This document shows, piece after piece, positions 33,514 through 44,488 of a stretch of 64,000 nucleotides of DNA. Origin of the DNA: Septoria linicola (lineage: Eukaryota; Ascomycota; Dothideomycetes; Mycosphaerellales; Mycosphaerellaceae); NCBI GenBank assembly GCA_024114885.1, contig CP099418.1, forward strand, positions 3,472,001 through 3,536,000, read 5' to 3'. Below the pieces are notes generated by a model that was given only the letters and a program-made list of their open reading frames with translations, did no database searches and was not told the DNA's origin. Every line of letters starts with the position of its first letter. Position 1 is the first letter of the stretch. The position numbers and the translations under genes were made by a program.

Positions 33514-35124
33514 ATGCGTGAGATCGTAAGTACACACCGCCCCTACTGTCCTCCCTCGCGCGGGGCACGCGTCAAACGGCCACCATCTTGAGCCGAAGAG
33601 CAAGTACTGACAGAGAGGCAACAACAGGTCCACCTCCAAACCGGCCAGTGTGTACGTAGAATCACAGAAACGAGGTCGAGAGCGCGGAAATTGACATAAC
33701 CAAGGGCAACCAAATAGGTGCTGCATTCTGGCAGACCATCTCCGGCGAGCATGGCCTCGACGGCTCTGGCGTGTAAGTGTAGCGCGATGTGGACGGTCAT
33801 TTGAGGACACTACTGACCTGGAGCAGGTACAATGGCACGTCTGACCTCCAGCTCGAGCGCATGAACGTCTACTTCAACGAGGTACGCACCTGCCTGTTGC
33901 GCTTTCGGGCGGTACTCCGAACTGACACAACATACACAGGCATCCGGCAACAAGTATGTTCCACGTGCTGTCCTCGTCGACTTGGAGCCCGGTACCATGG
34001 ACGCTGTCCGCGCTGGTCCATTCGGTCAGCTCTTCCGTCCCGACAACTTTGTCTTCGGCCAGTCCGGTGCAGGAAACAACTGGGCCAAGGGTCACTACAC
34101 TGAGGGTGCTGAGCTCGTGGACCAAGTCCTCGATGTCGTCCGTCGCGAGGCTGAGGGCTGTGACTGCCTGCAAGGTTTTCAGATCACCCACTCCCTCGGT
34201 GGTGGTACTGGTGCTGGTATGGGTACGCTTCTCATCAGCAAGATTCGCGAGGAGTTCCCAGACCGTATGATGGCCACATTCTCGGTCATGCCATCGCCAA
34301 AGGTCTCCGACACCGTTGTTGAGCCATACAACGCCACCCTTTCCGTCCACCAGCTTGTCGAGAACTCCGACGAGACCTTCTGTATCGACAACGAGGCTCT
34401 GTACGACATCTGCATGCGCACTCTCAAGCTCAACAACCCATCCTACGGCGACTTGAACCACCTCGTCTCCGCCGTCATGTCGGGTGTGACCACTTGCCTG
34501 CGTTTCCCAGGTCAACTCAACAGCGATCTCCGCAAGCTTGCAGTCAACATGGTGCCATTCCCACGTCTGCACTTTTTCATGGTTGGTTTCGCACCACTCA
34601 CCAGCCGTGGCGCCCACTCTTTCCGCGCAGTCACCGTTCCAGAGCTCACCCAGCAAATCTTCGACCCCAAGAACATGATGGCCGCCAGTGACTTCCGCAA
34701 TGGACGTTACCTCACCTGCTCGGCTATCTATCGTGGCAAGGTTTCCATGAAGGAGGTCGAGGACCAGATCCGCAACGTGCAGAACAAGAACACTGCATAC
34801 TTTGTGGAGTGGATTCCAAACAACGTTCAAACCGCGCTTTGCTCAATCCCACCACGTGGCTTGAAGATGTCCTCCACTTTCGTTGGAAACAGCACCTCGA
34901 TCCAGGAGCTCTTCAAGCGTGTTGGTGACCAGTTCACTGCCATGTTCAGGCGCAAGGCTTTCTTGCATTGGTACACTGGTGAGGGTATGGACGAGATGGA
35001 GTTCACTGAGGCTGAGTCCAACATGAACGATCTCGTGTCTGAGTACCAGCAATACCAGGAGGCCTCCGTCTCCGAGGGTGAGGAGGAGTACGATGAGGAG
35101 GCGCCACTTGAGGGCGAGGAGTAG
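33514..35124 (+). CDS. TUB2: Beta-tubulin
   Basis: Five exons. Exon 1 encodes only MREI, then VHLQTGQC, GNQIGAAFWQTISGEHGLDGSG, YNGTSDLQLERMNVYFNE and a long last exon from 33940. Introns sit at the usual ascomycete benA/TUB2 positions. The GTP-binding loop GGGTGAGMGT and the acidic C-terminal tail EGEEEYDEEAPLEGEE are present; the protein is about 447 residues. Beta-tubulin forms the alpha/beta heterodimer of microtubules. Residues that are altered in benzimidazole-resistant field strains keep the sensitive state: F167 (TFSVMP), E198 and F200 (SDETFCIDN), and L240 (LRKLAVN). Numbering is by family alignment. The start gives the autoregulatory MREI tetrapeptide. Confidence 0.99.
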
Positions 35125-35656
35125 GATGGCTCGTCCCAGCGAGCCGCAATGTCGCAGATGCGAGAGACTGCACGTCAGCAGCCAGCGGTGCAGAGCACAC
35201 GTCGTGACTCGGTGCGCCAAAGCAGTGGTGGCCTTAGAACTCTTTTTCCTGCCGAAGGGATTTAGCATGTTCTCCGTGTTCTCAAAATATGGCGGCAGAG
35301 TGTGACACGTGAGACGCTGTCTTGCAAAAGGTTTCTTTCTGGTCGAAAATATCCCAACGATTAGTCTAGCATTGGAATGAAATAATGCTCAAACATATTG
35401 TCTTCCACCTTCAAAACATACTAAAAAGCAGCCGCGCACAACAGACGTCGGAGTCTTTCTTGACCCACGGAGAGAATATAGGCACCTGCACTGTTCGTCT
35501 AGAGCAAGTGAAAATTTGAAAGCAATAACGCAAGTCAGATGCGTCGTTTCTCAGTATGCAACGTCTATACACATTATCTGCATTCGTCTAAGCCATTTTC
35601 ATTATTGACAAGGCACTTTCCTTCCTTCCGTAGGTGAGCCGTTCGGTAAGGCTGGA
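35125..35656. other. Convergent 3' intergenic, TUB2 / RVS167
   Basis: 532 bp between stops; AT-rich from about 35330 to 35600 as expected of polyadenylation regions. No gene seen. Confidence 0.4.
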
Positions 35657-37051
35657 TTATGAGTTGAGCTGTACATAATTTCCTGAAGTGAAAGAGATAG
35701 TGTCAGTATCACTCTGTGCATGGAAAATGCCACAGGGAAGAGGCTTACCTGGGAATTGTCCTTGTCGAATACCAATCTTGCCTGTCCACCATTCATTCTG
35801 GTTGTCCGTCCGGCTTACAATGTCAATAATTTCCCCCGTCTTGAATGAAAGGTCGCCCTCTGCTTGTGCATCGTAGTCATATAGTGCAGTCACCTGCTCG
35901 ACTGTAGGAGCAGCACTAAGACGACCAGGCTTGGGCTTGGGTGGTGGCGGCGCTGCTTTGGCTTTTGCGGCGGATGTCCAGTTGCTGCCGGTACTGCTTG
36001 CTCTTTGCACGACGTCTGTGGAAGTGGGCTTCTCGTTGTAGGCAGGAGGCGCGTTGCCGTCGATTGTGAGTCGGCGGTTCTCTGGCTCTGCACTGCCGTT
36101 GGTGATTGCCAGCCGGTTGCCGTATTTCAAGGCTGCTGGCTTTCGTAGGCCGCCGGTGGTCTTGAATTTGACCATTGCTAAACCCTCCACTCTTTGCTGG
36201 ATGTCGCCGCGCTTCTCTTCGAAGGACTCTTCAATGCTCTTCGTCAAATCGAAGTATCCGATGTCGATGTTCTGCATCTTCTCGTGTAATGTATAGAACA
36301 CGTTCAACTGCATGTAGTAAAAGCTCTGGAATAGCGGCAGAATGAACTCCTTCTCCAGCCTGAACAGTTGTGGCAGCTCCTCCTTGATCAGATTGTTGAA
36401 GTACTCGTATTCTTGCGTGGCCACCTCGACACTGTTTTCGGCTTTGTAGAGTGCCTTTTCGTCCTTGAGACTTTTCTCCTTCTTGTCTTGCAAGGCCTTG
36501 AGGGTCGCATTGTGTCGATCGAAGTCGACTTGCTTATGGTCGCGTTTCACGCATGCTTTACGCACAATCTTGACAATCTCCATGAGCTCATCTGCTGGTT
36601 TCACCACTCTCGTCTCAATCATTTCCAACTCGGGTGCCAAACTGGCTTTGAGCTCCTGCACAATCTGCTCGTATTCCTCGCACGCGCGAATACCCTCAGG
36701 ATTACCATCTATCACGTACGAGTCGGGGTCACTCGCTCGTCCAGAAATGGGCTTATAGATCTCGGCGCAGGCCTTGGAGAATTCGATCTGATGGTCCAGC
36801 ATTCCGTTGATCGCATCAAAGTACTTTTTGGACTCGTCGTGTAGCTTCTTCGTCTCTTTCTCGAGGTCGGCGAAGCGGCGTTCCGCGTCAATGTAAATGG
36901 CATCTTTCGTGATCTCGCCCATGTTGAATCGCTGCTTGACCATTTGAGGCGCCTATGCAGTATGTCAGCTCCTTTCGCTACCGCGGTATGTTCTTCTTAG
37001 GTAGTGAGCCCGTACCCGGACGGCGCCTTTCGTGAAGCCCTTCCAACTCAT
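35657..37051 (-). CDS. RVS167: BAR-SH3 amphiphysin-like protein Rvs167
   Basis: Three exons. Exon 1 (37051-37016) encodes MSWKGFTKGAVR; an intron GTACGG..ATAG joins it to APQMVKQRFNMGEITKDA. A last intron (GTAAGC..TTCAG near 35749-35685) joins GQFP to GNYVQLNS. The protein is about 420 residues. The BAR domain covers residues 1-240 (KKYFDAINGMLDHQIEFSK ... YYMQLNVFYTLHEKMQN), then a Pro/Ala linker (AKAKAAPPPPKPKPG) and a C-terminal SH3 domain (ALYDYDAQAEGDLSFKTGE ... NEWWTGKIG). Rvs167, usually with Rvs161, forms the curved scaffold at endocytic necks and recruits actin regulators. Ignoring the last intron would insert 22 aberrant residues into the SH3 domain. Confidence 0.95.
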
Positions 37052-37791
37052 GGCTGCGGTTGCACAATCTCACTGGGAATTAGGATGCGGGAGCGGTCGA
37101 TTCAAGAGTCGCAAGTAGGCGTTATTCACGCGGAAGAGGTCGTGTGCATCCGGTTGTGGTGGGAGTAGAACGAGGAGTGGGCCTGTAGGTGGCAGTGATG
37201 AATGGTGGGAGGCTTAGCTCTGTGATGGAGGGCCAAGCACGGACTCGGCTTCGTTTGGATTGTTCACTTGGATTGTTCACCATGCAGACACACAGGCAGC
37301 AATGTACAGCAGGAACATGCAGGGTGACTATAACCAGGACAATGGCATACACAAGCCGGACACGGTAGAACGTGTACTGAGTTCACTGCCGCTGTCCTCG
37401 AATGATACAGAGTGAGGCAGAGAAGGTACAGACGTAGGGTTGCACATGACGAAGGTGGCCGCGGAGACGTGTGCAGTGTTTATGTGTAGTTGAGGCATAA
37501 GTGAATGATGCATATTGCTATGGTATGCCATGTCTTCATTCACGAGTGCACAAACCGCGAGGAACAATAGCATGCGACAAGCACCATTTCCACTCGAGCC
37601 CTCCTCTACAGTCATACACACAGAATACTGTGTCTGATCGTACAAACATGAGCACGCATGGGAAGATTGTGCCGAGTGCCTTAACTTAGTCATCATGATC
37701 ATGGACTTCGAGACTTCAACGTTAAGTTAACTTAGAGCTTTCTGACTTCTCATCACCATCGCACTTCTTCCACCATCGCACATCACACATC
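37052..37791. promoter_or_regulatory. Divergent promoter, RVS167 / NFS1
   Basis: 740 bp. It includes a perfect 13 bp tandem duplication at 37255-37280 and a 12 bp palindrome TAAGTTAACTTA at 37723-37734, about 60 bp upstream of the NFS1 ATG. Short frames here have no support. Confidence 0.45.
37255..37280. repeat. 13 bp perfect tandem repeat
   Basis: TTGGATTGTTCAC occurs twice head-to-tail without a spacer (37255-37267, 37268-37280), in the RVS167/NFS1 divergent promoter. Confidence 0.9.
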
Positions 37792-39479
37792 ATGTCGAAT
37801 CTTGCGCCCAGTGCAGCTCGGAACGCCCTGCGCAACTGCGCTCGTCGCGCGTCGACTTCGACCCAATCTGCATGTTTTGCCGCCACCCAGCTGCCTCGCG
37901 CTTGCATTGTATCTCGGGGGCGAAGAAGCTATGTTTCTGAATCGAAACCGCATAACGCCACCATCAATGTCGAGAACACGATAAGACAGGATCAACGCGC
38001 CTTCCTCGCCGAAACGGGCATCAAGCCCAAGGATGCCACGATGCCTGGCACTGGCATCTCCGCCGACGCCGCCATGAGTCCTGTCGCGGGAATTTTGAAG
38101 GAAGCGACTGTGATGGACCAAGGAACTCGACCCATATATCTGGATGCACAAGCGACGACACCGACGGATCCGCGAGTCCTTGATGCTATGCTGCCATTCT
38201 TCACCGGCTTATATGGAAACCCTCACTCGAGAACTCATGCCTACGGTTGGGAGACCGATAAAGCTGTGGAGGATGCGAGGCAGCACATTGCCGACTTGAT
38301 CGGAGCAGACGCAAAGGAGATTATTTTCACTAGTGGCGCGACGGAGAGCAACAATATGAGTGTCAAGGGCGTGGCGCGATTCTTCAAGAAGGGCGGCAAG
38401 AAGAACCACATCATCACCGCGCAGACGGAGCACAAGTGTGTTCTGGACAGCTGCAGACATTTGCAAGACGAAGGCTTTGAGGTGACATATCTGCCGGTGC
38501 AGTCTAATGGCTTGATCAGTATGGAAGAACTGGAGCAGGCCATGAGGCCCGAGACATGCCTTGTATCGATCATGACAGTCAACAACGAAATCGGCGTGGT
38601 ACAGCCAGTCGAGGAGATTGGAAAGCTGTGTCGCAGCAAGAAGGTCTACTTCCACACCGATGCAGCCCAAGCCGTTGGTAAGATTCCTATTGATGTCAAC
38701 AAGATGAATGTGGATCTCATGTCCATTTCTGGACACAAGATCTATGGTCCAAAGGGCATTGGAGCATGTTATGTGAGGAGACGGCCGCGTGTGAGAATCG
38801 ATCCGATCATCTCTGGAGGTGGCCAAGAAAGAGGTCTGCGATCTGGAACTCTCGCTCCACCTCTCATCATTGGCATGGGAGAAGCAGCCCGGATCTGCAA
38901 GGAGGAAATGGAGGTAAGCATCAGTTCCCCTGCAGCCTTGCTTCACACCCTCGCTGTGCCGCATTCATGGCTTAGAGGACACTTCATTCTACATGCCGTG
39001 ATGTAGCAGTGATTTGCTGCTTCTTCTGAGCCGAGCACCAGCTGACAGAGTTTTAGTACGACGGCAAACGCATCTCCGCACTAGCCAACAAGCTCTCATC
39101 CGGACTGTTAGCCATGGAGCACACATCGTGCAATGGTGATCCATCACGCCGTTACCCAGGTTGCGTCAACATCTCCTTTGCCTACGTTGAGGGCGAATCA
39201 CTCCTCATGGCGCTCAAGGACATCGCGCTCAGCTCAGGATCCGCTTGCACTTCGGCGTCTCTGGAGCCCTCATACGTGCTAAGAGCACTTGGTAGCTCGG
39301 ACGAGTCCGCACACAGCTCGATTCGATTTGGCATTGGACGATTCACCACCGACGCAGAAATCGACTACGTGCTGAACGCCGTCAAGCAGCGAGTAACGTT
39401 CCTGCGTGAGCTAAGTCCATTGTGGGAGCTAGTTCAAGAGGGTGTGGACCTCAACACCATTGAGTGGTCGCAGCATTAG
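37792..39479 (+). CDS. NFS1: Cysteine desulfurase Nfs1
   Basis: Two exons, 37792-38913 and 39057-39479 (intron GTAAGC..TTTAG, 143 bp), encode 514 residues. The N-terminal ~100 residues are basic and Ser/Ala-rich, a mitochondrial presequence plus linker. The class V aminotransferase core follows from YLDAQATTPTDPRVLDAM, with the PLP lysine K316 in SGHKIYGPKG and the catalytic Cys438 in SSGSACTSAS. Nfs1 releases sulfur from cysteine as a persulfide and passes it to Isu for Fe-S cluster assembly in mitochondria, and to tRNA thiolation. The ISD11 and frataxin partners are not in this window. Start is the first ATG of the presequence. Confidence 0.97.
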
Positions 39480-40052
39480 CTACGAGATCATCACGAGAAT
39501 CAAATAATACTTATGTACATTGATCAACGCATCGAACTGGCGCCGGCGCAACGGGACGAACCATGACGAAGGCAGCATTCTCAGCAAGAGACCGAATGAC
39601 TGGCCGTTAGATACCACTCAACATACGAATTGATATCACCCAAAATTTTAAGGTTGCTGCGTGTGTCGTGCCAATGGGAACCGGCGGCATTGGCACTCAG
39701 CATCCCACTTCACTTGAATAAAGTTCTTGCGATAAAGGAGGTTATGATCCTTGCCGCCTTACCACAAACCGCCTGAGCAACTTGTACAACTCTTCTCCGA
39801 GCATCTACCGCTTCTGCGTTCATAAATGGACAAAAGTCCGAAACGACCGTGTCTGACTGTGATCGAGCTGCTTCGAAATGGATCTAAAGGTGGCGAGCTC
39901 CCCACACTGGTGATGTCAAGTCGACCTCGGCTGAAGCTCGCACGAGATATCTATTGACATATGTAGTACGACATGGTCCAGAAATGCTATTGTAAAGCTT
40001 TATTCATCTCAAGAGTTAATAACAAGATATCTCAGGTCCTTCATCGGCAAAT
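39480..40052. other. Intergenic, NFS1 3' / MDR reductase 5'
   Basis: 573 bp between tandem genes. I see no coding pattern; an AT-rich patch (39600-39750) is probably the NFS1 3' flank. Confidence 0.35.
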
Positions 40053-41236
40053 ATGGTACAAAAGACGAGACAATGGCAGCTGGCGCACAAGCCACGCGAT
40101 CACCCCAAGCTTGATGGTCCAGAGCAGACCTTCAAGCTTGTCGAAGGTGTCGAACTTCCGGAGTTGCAGGACGGCGACCTCCTTGTGAAGACGACCTACC
40201 TGTCCAACGACCCTGCGCAGAGAGGTTGGATTGTAAGTACACGACACATTCTGTTTTTCAGTGACTCGAATATGGACATCTTCGCCATGGCGGACGTCCT
40301 TGCAGACCAGCTTCGAGATATCACGCCGCGACGCAGCACTGACAGCTATCACAGGATCCAGACATCCCAGAAGAAAGACTCTATGTGCCTCCAGTAAAGC
40401 TCGGAAGCCCAATGCAAGCACGTGGCCTTGCTGAAGTCATCGAGTCCAAATCCCAAAAATTCCAGAAAGGCGATGTTGTTATTGCTTCGACCGGATGGAG
40501 CGAGTACGCTGTAGTCAAAGAGGCACAAACACAACCAGCTCCCGACCTTCCAAAGGGCCAGAGCAAGACCGCATACCTCGGAGCCCTCGGACTCACAGGC
40601 TTGACTGCGTACTTTGGCCTTACTGGAGTGGGCAACACCACCAAAGACGACGTCGTCGTCATCTCAGGCGCCGCAGGAGCCACAGGCTCCATGGCAGTCC
40701 AGATCGCCAAGAAGATCCTCGGAGCAAAGAAAGTGATCGGAATCGCCGGCACGGATGAGAAGTGTCGTTGGGTCGAGAAGATTGGCGCTGATCTGTGCCT
40801 CAACTACAAGAAGGACTCCTTCGCCGACGACCTTCGAGCAGCTACCCCTGGACCCGACGGCTTCGCAGACGTCTACTTCGACAACGTCGGCGGCGAGATC
40901 CTCGACCTCATGCTGACCAGGCTTGGCCACGGCGGCAGAGTGATCGCGTGCGGCGCCATATCCGCCTACAACACCGCGCAGGAGCGCACAACGGGGCTCA
41001 AGAACTGGTTCGACGTCGTGATTATGCGTTTGAACATCAAGGGTTTCATTGTGCTGGACTTTATGAAGGACTTCCCCAAGGCCATTGAGATCTTCAACAA
41101 GGCGCTTGAAGATGGAAAGCTTGATCTGGAGGGTGGAGAGACTGTGGTCAAGGGCTCGTTTGAAGATGTGCCGGCCACGTGGACGAAGCTGTTTGCTGGC
41201 GGTAACCAAGGCAAGCTGATCACTCAGATCGAGTAG
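40053..41236 (+). CDS. NADP-dependent MDR reductase, PTGR/alkenal reductase-like
   Basis: Two exons with an intron of about 120 bp (GTAAGT at 40232, acceptor ..TCACAG near 40351) give roughly 353 residues. The N-terminus reads RQWQLAHKPRDHPKLDG, then SNDPAQRGWI joined to DPDIPEERLY, and the Rossmann motif ISGAAGATGSMAVQIAKK follows. GFADVYFDNVGGEILDLML and the C-terminal LITQIE are typical of leukotriene-B4 dehydrogenase/2-alkenal reductases. It lacks the zinc ligands of alcohol dehydrogenases. It probably reduces alpha,beta-unsaturated carbonyls with NADPH in detoxification; substrate is unknown. Confidence 0.9.
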
Positions 41237-41812
41237 CGGAATTTCTCCATTTAGCTAGAGTGGAATCACCAACCATAGCGCAGCCAGATCAAAGTTCTTG
41301 GAGTCAACTGTCATTCTTCCCTGGTGTCATGTGCGTTCGCGGCTCAGATGATGATCGGTGAGCTGCAGTGGGCTTCTTAGTACAGTGGGCTTATTGCCTT
41401 GCCTAGAGGCAGCGCGAGGGATGCCTTAGTGGCATCGGATTAGTGCTCAATCCTCATCACTCTGCCAACGTTCTTTCTTTGAGTACGCGGCATTCGTTTG
41501 CTAAAAGGACCTGTTTCATGATCCTGCTTGGTCCATAGAGGTGCAAAGTGTGACTTAGCAACTGTATTTCCGATGACTTCCACATCAAGGAGACTTCGAT
41601 GTCCGCTGATCTGGCTATCTGGCTATGTACAATCTAGGCCGTTTCCATCAACTGATACGTCAAAAGCAACTTGAGCGAGCATTGTAGCATTCTCGCAACC
41701 GTCTGTCCAATGCAGATTGTTCCAACGTGAATCACAACTAAGCAAACTCCCAACAAACACCATGCTCGAACGCTTCAGGGCAGAACAAAATCCAGACTCG
41801 AACTCCACCACG
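41237..41812. other. Convergent 3' intergenic
   Basis: 576 bp between the MDR reductase and the following minus-strand gene. Nothing recognisable. Confidence 0.35.
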
Positions 41813-43084
41813 TTAGATGTCCATGCTCCACCTCTCTCGCACCTCTCTCTTCGTGTGCTCGGCAATCCACTTTGGCAGCTCGAATTCGGGCGTGTACCAG
41901 CTGTCGAAGAGTTCTGGCCGTATGGTAATCTCGCTATCCTCGTGCTTATGGCGAAACACGGAACTCATGGGGTTGTCGGTCACCGCTACTGTTGACCGAC
42001 GCACGAGACCACCACCGGCATCTCCTGAGCCAGCGCTATACAGCGAGCCTGGAACGATGTCTTCCTTTGGAGTGCGATGCGCAATCTGCTTCGACAGCTC
42101 ACTTTCCGACATGACAGTTTGAAGCAGTGGCCGCGAGCCAGCACAATGGGATCCGTGTCTAGTTGCAGCAAGTTCCGGCTTGCGCAGGGCTGTTACTGCG
42201 GAGCCTTCACCATCCTCTGTCCGTGGTGGCGCAAGGGATGTTTGGCTCTGTTCGAGTGAACGATTCGCAGAGAAGTCGTGCTCGTTTCGATCATGCCTCT
42301 GTCCGCCTAATCGAACAGCCGATCGAAATGAGCTCTGTCGAGACATTTCAGTTGAAGTCGGTGTGTCACCCCTCAGCCTGTGCTCCACAATTCTGTTGCT
42401 GACTTGTCTAGATAGGTTCGTGCTTGATGGACTCAGTCGACTGCCACCGCTATCACTCCTGCCTCGTGATGGGCGTTCTTTGCCGCTCATAACCTCAGCA
42501 ACTGGGAGTGGCTGCATCATCCACATCACATCCTCACGCCTGCTGACTTTGGTCACAGTAGGTGGATGCATTTCGTTGATTGCAGGGTTGCGATTCGAGT
42601 GGTACATGCTCGGTTCTGAGCCCGCCGTCCTCGCCGTAGGTGGTCTCCGTATGCTGCCGGAATACAGCGATCCGTCAAACACACTCGAAGGACCCCACAA
42701 TGCTTCATCGTCCCTCTGGTTCACATGCAGATTCACCCTGTGGCTGCCACTTCTCTGCCCGAGATCTGCTGTGCTCGCATTGTGACTGGAATTGCTACTG
42801 ACTCTTCCCGGTTGTAATGCTCTCTGACTCTCGCCTGTATTTGTCTTCTTTCGCCCTCTTCTGACCAAGGTTGGCCCTAGCGCGATCTCAGAGTCCCAGT
42901 GCTGATTTGTGGATGATGGTGCTCCAGGATGTGTGTACGTATCTGTAGTCAGTCGGATCTCCCGAGCTTCAAGTTCCGACGCGGCGGCCTCCTTCTTCCT
43001 CCTCTTGCGATAACGCGCATCGGCGCAGGGCGCACATGACAAGTAAAAGAAAAGAGCGGACTGTATGCCGCGATGTATGGCCAT
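41813..43084 (-). CDS. Conserved fungal protein, function unknown (Cys-rich N-terminus)
   Basis: About 423 residues from the ATG ending 43084 (MAIHRGIQSALFFYLSCAPC). The N-terminal 35 residues form a hydrophobic, cysteine-containing segment followed by a basic cluster (RYRKRRKKEA), a candidate membrane anchor or acylated site. A short conserved block (NQHWDSEIALGPTLVRRG) follows; the middle 280 residues are Ser/Arg/Pro-rich and presumably disordered. The end is conserved again: SWYTPEFELPKWIAEHTKRE, then VRERWSMDI. I recall the same two end-blocks in uncharacterised proteins of filamentous ascomycetes but no function. No intron is needed. The frame extends upstream through a TTG, which is not a likely start. 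Confidence 0.75.
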   Translation of the reverse strand: MAIHRGIQSALFFYLSCAPCADARYRKRRKKEAAASELEAREIRLTTDTYTHPGAPSSTNQHWDSEIALGPTLVRRGRKKTNTGESQRALQPGRVSSNSSHNASTADLGQRSGSHRVNLHVNQRDDEALWGPSSVFDGSLYSGSIRRPPTARTAGSEPSMYHSNRNPAINEMHPPTVTKVSRREDVMWMMQPLPVAEVMSGKERPSRGRSDSGGSRLSPSSTNLSRQVSNRIVEHRLRGDTPTSTEMSRQSSFRSAVRLGGQRHDRNEHDFSANRSLEQSQTSLAPPRTEDGEGSAVTALRKPELAATRHGSHCAGSRPLLQTVMSESELSKQIAHRTPKEDIVPGSLYSAGSGDAGGGLVRRSTVAVTDNPMSSVFRHKHEDSEITIRPELFDSWYTPEFELPKWIAEHTKREVRERWSMDI

Positions 43085-44488
43085 TGCCGGATTGGCGCAA
43101 CTGTTGCCTGCACGCTGTATCGCCTCGGTGTAGCTGGCGCGATCACACAAAATCTATACTCTGTGCTGTAGGTCTAGCTCTTGGGATCATGCTCGCATGT
43201 AGTCATCCGGCAAAGGAAGTGTTGCTACTGGTGTTCGACGGCGTCCGAAGAGCGATCATTGACGGCGAGGCTTGCGCGGTCAGGATGATCGAGGAGAGCG
43301 TCTCAAAGTGCAGTGCTATTCAGATCTTCGGGGAAAGTGCAATGTTCGTGTTATTCTGAAGCGTGATATGGCCACACAGCCGCGACCTGCGCGTACCGTC
43401 CGGTGTGGCGTGGTGTATCCTGTAGGTGAGATGCTGGAAGTCTGGGCTGCAGAGGAATCCGGTCGTTGGACTACTTCCTGGCGTGGTGAAGGGCGTACAA
43501 CCACGGACTGGCCGCTGTCGTGTGACTTGGAAGTCGCTTCCAGCAGCGTCGTCAACTCCGCCTCCTCGCGCTTGTGTTGGCAGGAAATGAAACCAGCGGC
43601 ACTGACCAACACACCAAAGACAATTCGGCTGCCATAGAGTTTGTCAGAGTGCTGGCTCGGAGCCCGACACGAACAGCAGCCCTTTTGCTTCCTTCAGACT
43701 TTTGTGGTAGTGTAGTGAGTCGATGAGGACACAGCACGATGGAGACTCGATATCATGCGAGGGGCACCACCCCCAATGCCCACCTCCACTCCTCGGAACT
43801 TGTCCCTTGGACCCATCTTGGTTGCCAACCCTGCAATGTGCCGGCGCAAGATGGCGTAAATTTGGCTCTCGGGAACGTGGCGGCAAGGTGCATGCAGCGG
43901 CTCCTGCGTTGCTAGCATCAGACGATTGGGTGCGACACTTCGTGGGATGTTGTCAACACTCCTGGCCAAGACAACCTACCCTCAGCATGCTATTGTGCTA
44001 TTTCAGTCGGCTCGACTCAAAAGGCTTAAGCATAAGATTTTGAAGTGCGCAGTGGTGCGAGACAGGTTATGAGCGGGGATGTTGTAGCTCGAGCGGAGTT
44101 CTGCTGGGCGAGCTCCGCGGACACGATAGGCCTCTCCTAGCCTGACATAACAGCGATGACCGCATGCACACCATTGTAGTCCTCGGAGGTTCATGCCTTG
44201 CTGCTTATCAGAAATGCTGAGAAGCTGGGCAAATATCAAGAGTCTCGAACGAGTCGTGATGAGACCGTGGTAGTGCCAGGCTATCTTACAATCGCCGACA
44301 CGTGGGATCAATAGAGCAAGTCGTGCATGTACTCAAAATCAGCAGACAGTACTGTCTAGTAGAGGCTATTGTAACAGCACTTCAGCACCGAGCCCAAGTC
44401 TGCGTGTAAAGAATTACATGCTCATCGAGTCCTCGAGGGCACAGCAATACGTCGAATAATCCTCTAGCCTTACATCAGCTTAGTAGCT
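43085..44488. other. Gene-poor stretch
   Basis: 1404 bp between two minus-strand genes: the promoter of one and the 3' flank of the LIM gene. A minus-strand open frame at about 43665-43316 contains a possible membrane segment (YGSRIVFGVLVSAAGFISC) and might be the last exon of a small gene, but has no credible ATG. Confidence 0.35.
43316..43665 (-). CDS. Possible small membrane-protein exon (unproven)
   Basis: An open frame of about 115 codons reads CCSCRAPSQHSDKLYGSRI, then a hydrophobic stretch VFGVLVSAAGFISC and a polar tail ending FPRRSE. The hydrophobic patch plus EEAELTTLLEAT looks protein-like. There is no in-frame ATG at its 5' end, so it would need an upstream exon, which I cannot identify. 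It may be chance. Confidence 0.2.
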
